Assembly (NCBI RefSeq): GCF_003416895.1 | Contig: NZ_QVIO01000013.1 | Coordinates: 1-64,000, forward strand | DNA length: 64,000 bases | Direction: 5' to 3' | Source: Duganella sp. BJB476 | Lineage (GTDB): Bacteria; Pseudomonadota; Gammaproteobacteria; Burkholderiales; Burkholderiaceae_D | Part shown: piece after piece, positions 60,093-64,000 of the stretch | How positions within the stretch are numbered: position 1 is the first letter of the stretch | How the letters are laid out: every line of letters begins with the position of its first letter | The notes under the pieces: model-generated | Database searches by the model: none | The model's input: only the letters and a program-made list of their open reading frames with translations | What the model was told of the DNA's origin: nothing | Made by a program: the position numbers and the translations under genes

Positions 60093-60915
60093 TCATAATT
60101 TCAGTATCGAATTCTTTCCGCCCAAGACGGCGGAGGGTGCGGAAAAGCTGCGCATCACGCGCGCCAAGCTGTCCGAGCTCAAACCCAAATATTTTTCCGT
60201 GACCTTCGGCGCCGGCGGCAGCACGCAGCGCGGCACGCTCGACACCGTGGTGGAAATCCTGGCCGCCGGTGAAGACGCCGCGCCGCACCTGTCCTGCGTT
60301 GGCGGCACGCGCGAATCGATCCGCGAGATCCTCACGGAATTCAAGTCGCACAACATCAAGCGCATCGTCGCGCTGCGCGGCGACCTGCCGAGCGGCTACG
60401 GCGCGGCCGGCGAGTTCCGTTACGCGAACGAGCTGGTGGAGTTCATCCGCCAGGAAACCGGCGAATGGTTCCACATCGAAGTGGCGGCCTACCCGGAAGT
60501 GCACCCGCAGGCCAAGTCGCCGCAGGACGACCTGCTGGCGTTCGAGCGCAAAGTGAAGGCCGGCGCCAATGCCGCCATCACCCAGTACTTCTACAACGCC
60601 GATGCCTACTTCCAGTTCGTCGAGCAGACCCGCAAGCTTGGCATCGACGTGCCTATCGTGGCCGGCATCATGCCGATCACGAACTACACGCAGCTGATGC
60701 GCTTCTCCGACATGTGCGGCGCCGAGATCCCGCGCTGGGTGCGATTGAAGCTGGCCAGTTTCGGCGACGACAGCGCCTCGATCAAGGCCTTCGGCCTGGA
60801 CGTGGTGACGGCGCTGTGCGAACGCCTGCTGGCGGGCGGCGCCCCCGGCCTGCACTTCTACAGCATGAACCAGGCCGCGGCCACTACCGCGTTGTGGCAG
60901 CGTCTAGTTCCGTGA
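60085..60915 (+). CDS. metF: 5,10-methylenetetrahydrofolate reductase
   Basis: The 276-aa product starts MANHNFSIEFFPPKTAEGAEKL and has VTFGAGGSTQ, RIVALRGDLP and NAAITQYFYNADAY, typical MetF motifs with the FAD and folate contacts. It makes methyl-THF for methionine synthesis. It overlaps the membrane protein gene upstream and the convergent cyclo-ligase gene downstream by 32 nt. Confidence 0.96.
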   Translation: MANHNFSIEFFPPKTAEGAEKLRITRAKLSELKPKYFSVTFGAGGSTQRGTLDTVVEILAAGEDAAPHLSCVGGTRESIREILTEFKSHNIKRIVALRGDLPSGYGAAGEFRYANELVEFIRQETGEWFHIEVAAYPEVHPQAKSPQDDLLAFERKVKAGANAAITQYFYNADAYFQFVEQTRKLGIDVPIVAGIMPITNYTQLMRFSDMCGAEIPRWVRLKLASFGDDSASIKAFGLDVVTALCERLLAGGAPGLHFYSMNQAAATTALWQRLVP

Positions 60916-61495
60916 TGATGCGGTCCAGCGCCACGTCGTGACCGTCGCTGTCGAACTGTATCTGCAGGCACTGGTAGGCTATCCCCAGTGTCTGCGGACG
61001 CGGTGAGCGCGCCAGCGTGCGGTCGTAGAAGCCGCCGCCATATCCCAGCCGGTAGCCCTGCGGATTAAACCCCAGGCACGGCACCAGCAACGCCGGCGGA
61101 TACGCCTGCTGCAAGCGCAGGTCGGCCGGCACCGCCACCCCCATCGCATCCTTGACCATCGCCTCGCCGATGCGCCATTCGGCAAACTCCAGCGCCGCAT
61201 GTTTTTCCACCACCACCGGCAGTAGCAGCCGCGCGCCCAGGCGCGCCAGCTCCACGTAGGCCGCCTGCAGATCCGGCTCGTCGCGCAGCGGCCAGTACAC
61301 GCCCAGCGCCGCCGGCTGCGCCGCCTTCCACCAGGCGATCACTTGCGCGCCGATGGCATCGTTCCACGCCGCGCGCGTAGTGGCGTCCAAAGCGCGCCGC
61401 GCAGTCAACAATTGCTTGCGTAAATCGGCCTTTTGCGGGGCTGGCGGGGCTGGTGGTGCGGTCGTGGCGCGTGGTATTCTAGGGTCGCTGGTCAT
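60884..61495 (-). CDS. 5-formyltetrahydrofolate cyclo-ligase
   Basis: The 203-aa product has KADLRKQLLTARRALD near the start and the signature LGFNPQGYRLGYGGGFYDRTLA. It turns 5-formyl-THF into 5,10-methenyl-THF with ATP and returns folate to the one-carbon pool that feeds MetF. The start at 61495 is the only early Met. The convergent overlap of 32 nt with metF gives both genes antisense 3' ends. Confidence 0.92.
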   Translation of the reverse strand: MTSDPRIPRATTAPPAPPAPQKADLRKQLLTARRALDATTRAAWNDAIGAQVIAWWKAAQPAALGVYWPLRDEPDLQAAYVELARLGARLLLPVVVEKHAALEFAEWRIGEAMVKDAMGVAVPADLRLQQAYPPALLVPCLGFNPQGYRLGYGGGFYDRTLARSPRPQTLGIAYQCLQIQFDSDGHDVALDRIITELDAATTR

Positions 61496-61530
61496 AGGTT
61501 CAGATTTTCAAGACTTTAGAGAGTTGCACA

Positions 61531-63510
61531 TTGATTTCCGCTTTAAAATGGATTGCCGGCGCTGCCGCCTTTGCTGCCGTGGCCATGAGCTCCCTGGCCC
61601 ACGCCGACGACCTTGGCGATGACGGCCGCAGGGCGGACGATTCCTTCCTGCTGCTGCGCGACGCCGTGCGCCAGGACGATGCATCCAAGGCCGATTTCTA
61701 CGCCGCCCGCCTGAGCGATTATTCCATTCCGTCTTACGTCGATTATTATCGGCTGAAACCGCGCCTGAAGGATGCTTCGCAAGCGGAAATCCGCGATTTC
61801 ATGAAGCGCTACGAAGGCCAGGCCATCGTCGACCGCCTGCGCAATGACTGGCTGCTGGACCTGGGCCGCAAGCGCGACTGGGCCACCTTCGACGAGCAGC
61901 TGCCGCTGTTCGTGCTGAACGACGACACCCAGGTCAAATGCTACGCGCTGCAATCGCGCGCGCTCAAGGGCCAGAAGGTGGCGGGCGAAGCGCGCGAGCT
62001 GCTCACCGCGCCGAACGGCTACGGCGAAGCCTGCGCAGGCCTGATCGCTACGCTGTACGGGGCCGGCCAGTTCAACATCGATGACCTGTATGCGCAGCTG
62101 CGCCTGTCCGGCGAGTACAACGCCACCGGCCAGGCGCGCCGCATCGTCGCGCTGCTGGACGGGAACGAGAAGAAGGCGGTGCAGGCGGTCGACCTGCCGG
62201 CCATCGCGCTGGCCAAGGGCGTGGGCAGCGGCCGCGTCGAACATGAGATCTATATCGTCGCCATCGGCCGCATGGCCAAGACCAGCACCAAGCTGGCGGT
62301 GCTGGCGCTGAACAAGGCCGCCTCCAAACTGAGCTCGCAGGAGCAGCAGGAAGCGTGGGCCGCGGTGGCGCTGCAATCGTCGTATTCGCTGTCGCCGGAG
62401 ACCACCGAGTACTGGCAGAAGTCGAACGGCGCCGCGCTGTCGATCGACCAGATTCAATGGAAGACCCGCATCGCGCTGCGCAACGGCGACTGGAGGCAGG
62501 TGGAGAAGAACATCCGCGCCATGCCGTCGTCGCTGCGCGCCGATCCGGCCTGGGTCTACTGGCTGGGCCGCGCGCTGATGGCGCAATCGGGGGCAATCCA
62601 GGCCACGGGCGAGGCGATGCAGCTGTTCCGCAGCATCTCGGACCAGTCCAATTTCTACGGCCAGCTGGCGCTGGAGGAAACCGGCAAGCTGATTACCATT
62701 CCGCTGCCTGGCCTGCCGATCGGCCAGTCCGAAATCGCGCCGATCGCCGCCAATCCCAACTTCCAGCGCGCCATCAAGTTCTTCAGCATGCGCCTGCGTT
62801 TCGAAGGCACGCGCGAATGGAACTGGGGCCTGCGCGGCCTGAGCGAGCGCGAACACCTGGCCGCCGCCGAATTCGCGCGCCAGAACAATATCCTCGACCG
62901 CATGGTCAACACCTCGGACCGCACCCGCATCCAGGTCGACTACACGCAGCGCTTCCCGGCGCCGCACATCGACATCATGCACCCGACCACGCAGACGCTG
63001 GGCCTGGACAAGGCCTGGGTGTACGGCCTGATACGCCAAGAGTCGCGCTTCATCATGGACGCGCAATCGCATGTCGGCGCCTCGGGCCTGATGCAGGTGA
63101 TGCCATCCACCGGCCGCTGGGTGGCCAAGAAGATCGGCCTGACCGACTTCGCGCAGGAGATGCTGAGCGACGTGCGCACCAACATCCTGCTGGGCGCGAA
63201 CTACCTCAACATGGTGCTGGGGAATATGGACGGCTCGCAGGTGCTGGCCACCGCCGCCTACAACGCCGGGCCGGGCCGCCTGCGCTCGTGGCGCTCGACC
63301 CTGACCAAGCCGATGGACAGCGCGGTCTTCATCGAGTCGATCCCGTTCGTCGAAACCCGCACCTACGTCAAGAACGTGATGTCGAACACCACCTATTACG
63401 CGGCGCTGTTTGAAGGCCGCCCGCAATCGTTGAAGGCGCGCCTGGGCACCGTCGCGCCGAGAGGCTACACCGAACAGGAACAGCAGGAGTCGAGCTTCGG
63501 CTCGCGCTGA
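61531..63510 (+). CDS. slt: Soluble lytic murein transglycosylase
   Basis: A TTG start gives 659 residues with a signal peptide (ISALKWIAGAAAFAAVAMSSLAHA). The long helical U-domain (about 30-480) is followed by the SLT catalytic domain with Glu in IRQESRFIMDAQSHVGASGLMQVMPSTG (about 505) and NILLGANYLNMVLG, TAAYNAGPGR. It cuts peptidoglycan to anhydro-muropeptides. Length matches Slt70. Confidence 0.94.
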   Translation: MISALKWIAGAAAFAAVAMSSLAHADDLGDDGRRADDSFLLLRDAVRQDDASKADFYAARLSDYSIPSYVDYYRLKPRLKDASQAEIRDFMKRYEGQAIVDRLRNDWLLDLGRKRDWATFDEQLPLFVLNDDTQVKCYALQSRALKGQKVAGEARELLTAPNGYGEACAGLIATLYGAGQFNIDDLYAQLRLSGEYNATGQARRIVALLDGNEKKAVQAVDLPAIALAKGVGSGRVEHEIYIVAIGRMAKTSTKLAVLALNKAASKLSSQEQQEAWAAVALQSSYSLSPETTEYWQKSNGAALSIDQIQWKTRIALRNGDWRQVEKNIRAMPSSLRADPAWVYWLGRALMAQSGAIQATGEAMQLFRSISDQSNFYGQLALEETGKLITIPLPGLPIGQSEIAPIAANPNFQRAIKFFSMRLRFEGTREWNWGLRGLSEREHLAAAEFARQNNILDRMVNTSDRTRIQVDYTQRFPAPHIDIMHPTTQTLGLDKAWVYGLIRQESRFIMDAQSHVGASGLMQVMPSTGRWVAKKIGLTDFAQEMLSDVRTNILLGANYLNMVLGNMDGSQVLATAAYNAGPGRLRSWRSTLTKPMDSAVFIESIPFVETRTYVKNVMSNTTYYAALFEGRPQSLKARLGTVAPRGYTEQEQQESSFGSR

Positions 63511-63536
63511 CATCTACAACAACCTTTGGACGCATC

Positions 63537-64000
63537 ATGCAGACCACTCAACTTGATCCCAGCCTGTCGCAATCCCTGGCCGCCGCGCGCGAGCCGGGCC
63601 TGACGCTCATCATCGGCAACAAGAATTACTCGTCGTGGTCGATGCGGCCATGGGTGGCGATGACCGCCTTCGGCATTCCGTTCCAGGAAGTGCGCGTGCT
63701 GCTGGACCAGGACGACACCGCCAACCGCATCTGCGGCTACTCGGCCAGCGGCCGCGTGCCGGTGCTGCTGGCCGGCGAGATGACGATCTGGGACAGCCTG
63801 GCGATCTGCGAATACCTCGCCGAGCAGTTCCAGGAACTGCACCTGTGGCCGCAGGACGTGGCCGCGCGCGCAATGGCGCGTTCGGTCTGCGCCGAGATGC
63901 ACGCCGGCTTTGCCGACCTGCGCACCTCGATGTCGATGAACATCCGCGCCAGTTATCCGGGCAAGGGCCGCACCAACGGCACCCAGGCCGACATCGGCCG
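63537..64000 (+). CDS. Glutathione S-transferase, 3' end outside window
   Basis: The 154 visible residues have a thioredoxin-like domain beginning at about residue 22 (LTLIIGNKNYSSWSMRPWVAMTAFGIPFQEV), with the SSWS active-site serine pattern, SGRVPVLL and WDSLAICEYLAE, then the start of the helical domain. The family is a broad GST group. The gene is cut by the window end. It starts 26 nt after slt and may share its transcript. Confidence 0.88.
   Translation, partial: MQTTQLDPSLSQSLAAAREPGLTLIIGNKNYSSWSMRPWVAMTAFGIPFQEVRVLLDQDDTANRICGYSASGRVPVLLAGEMTIWDSLAICEYLAEQFQELHLWPQDVAARAMARSVCAEMHAGFADLRTSMSMNIRASYPGKGRTNGTQADIG

Overview
This window looks like the chromosome of a high-GC betaproteobacterium, most likely an Oxalobacteraceae member of the Massilia/Duganella/Janthinobacterium kind. 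The evidence is the petABC-sspA-sspB order, an SAH riboswitch before ahcY, tandem LpxL-type acyltransferases beside dapF, and general protein character. The genus is inferred, not proven.

Bases 1-12156 are accessory DNA at the 3' end of a tRNA-Thr(TGT) gene (12157-12232, minus strand). An intact integrative mobilizable element lies between two 16-bp copies of the tRNA 3' end (510-525 and 12157-12172). From right to left it carries a tyrosine integrase, an AlpA-like small regulator, an AbiEi/AbiEii-type pair, a complete IncP/pTF-FC2-like mobilization module (relaxase, two accessory proteins, ParA-like protein, membrane protein, oriT), and a four-gene cargo operon: MerR-like regulator, unknown 146-aa protein, HExxH metallopeptidase and dCTP-deaminase-like enzyme. 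Left of the 510-525 site lies the integrase end of a second, broken element. Its integrase gene is cut after about 63 codons by an IS21-type istA fragment. The cargo operon is the best candidate here for an undescribed defence-like system.

Bases 12238-64000 are core chromosome. 12-16.5 kb: sspB, sspA and the cytochrome bc1 operon petABC. 16.7-28.9 kb: mscL, a DegS/HtrA-type protease, gpsA, secB, grxC, a rhodanese, gpmA, an EnvC-like amidase activator, a CtpA-type protease, a MoeB/ThiF enzyme and a secreted amidohydrolase. 29.0-40.1 kb: a type II secretion operon in the order gspG-H-I-J-K-L-M-N-D-E-F-C, followed by a patatin-Omp85 phospholipase. 42.4-50.2 kb: an XRE-type regulator, hslVU, a STAS-domain protein, dksA, a CobW-type zinc GTPase, xerC and a DUF484 gene. 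50.3-56.0 kb: a porin, a Sel1-repeat protein, dapF and two LpxL-type acyltransferases.

Bases 56-61.5 kb form a methyl-cycle block: metK, ahcY, metF and 5-formyl-THF cyclo-ligase. ahcY has a clear SAH riboswitch. metK has what I read as a SAM-II-type riboswitch coupled to an alternative hairpin that can cover the metK start codon. Between metK and ahcY, on the opposite strand, lie a two-TM protein and a 24-codon proline-rich micro-ORF. The window ends with a soluble lytic transglycosylase and a truncated glutathione S-transferase gene.
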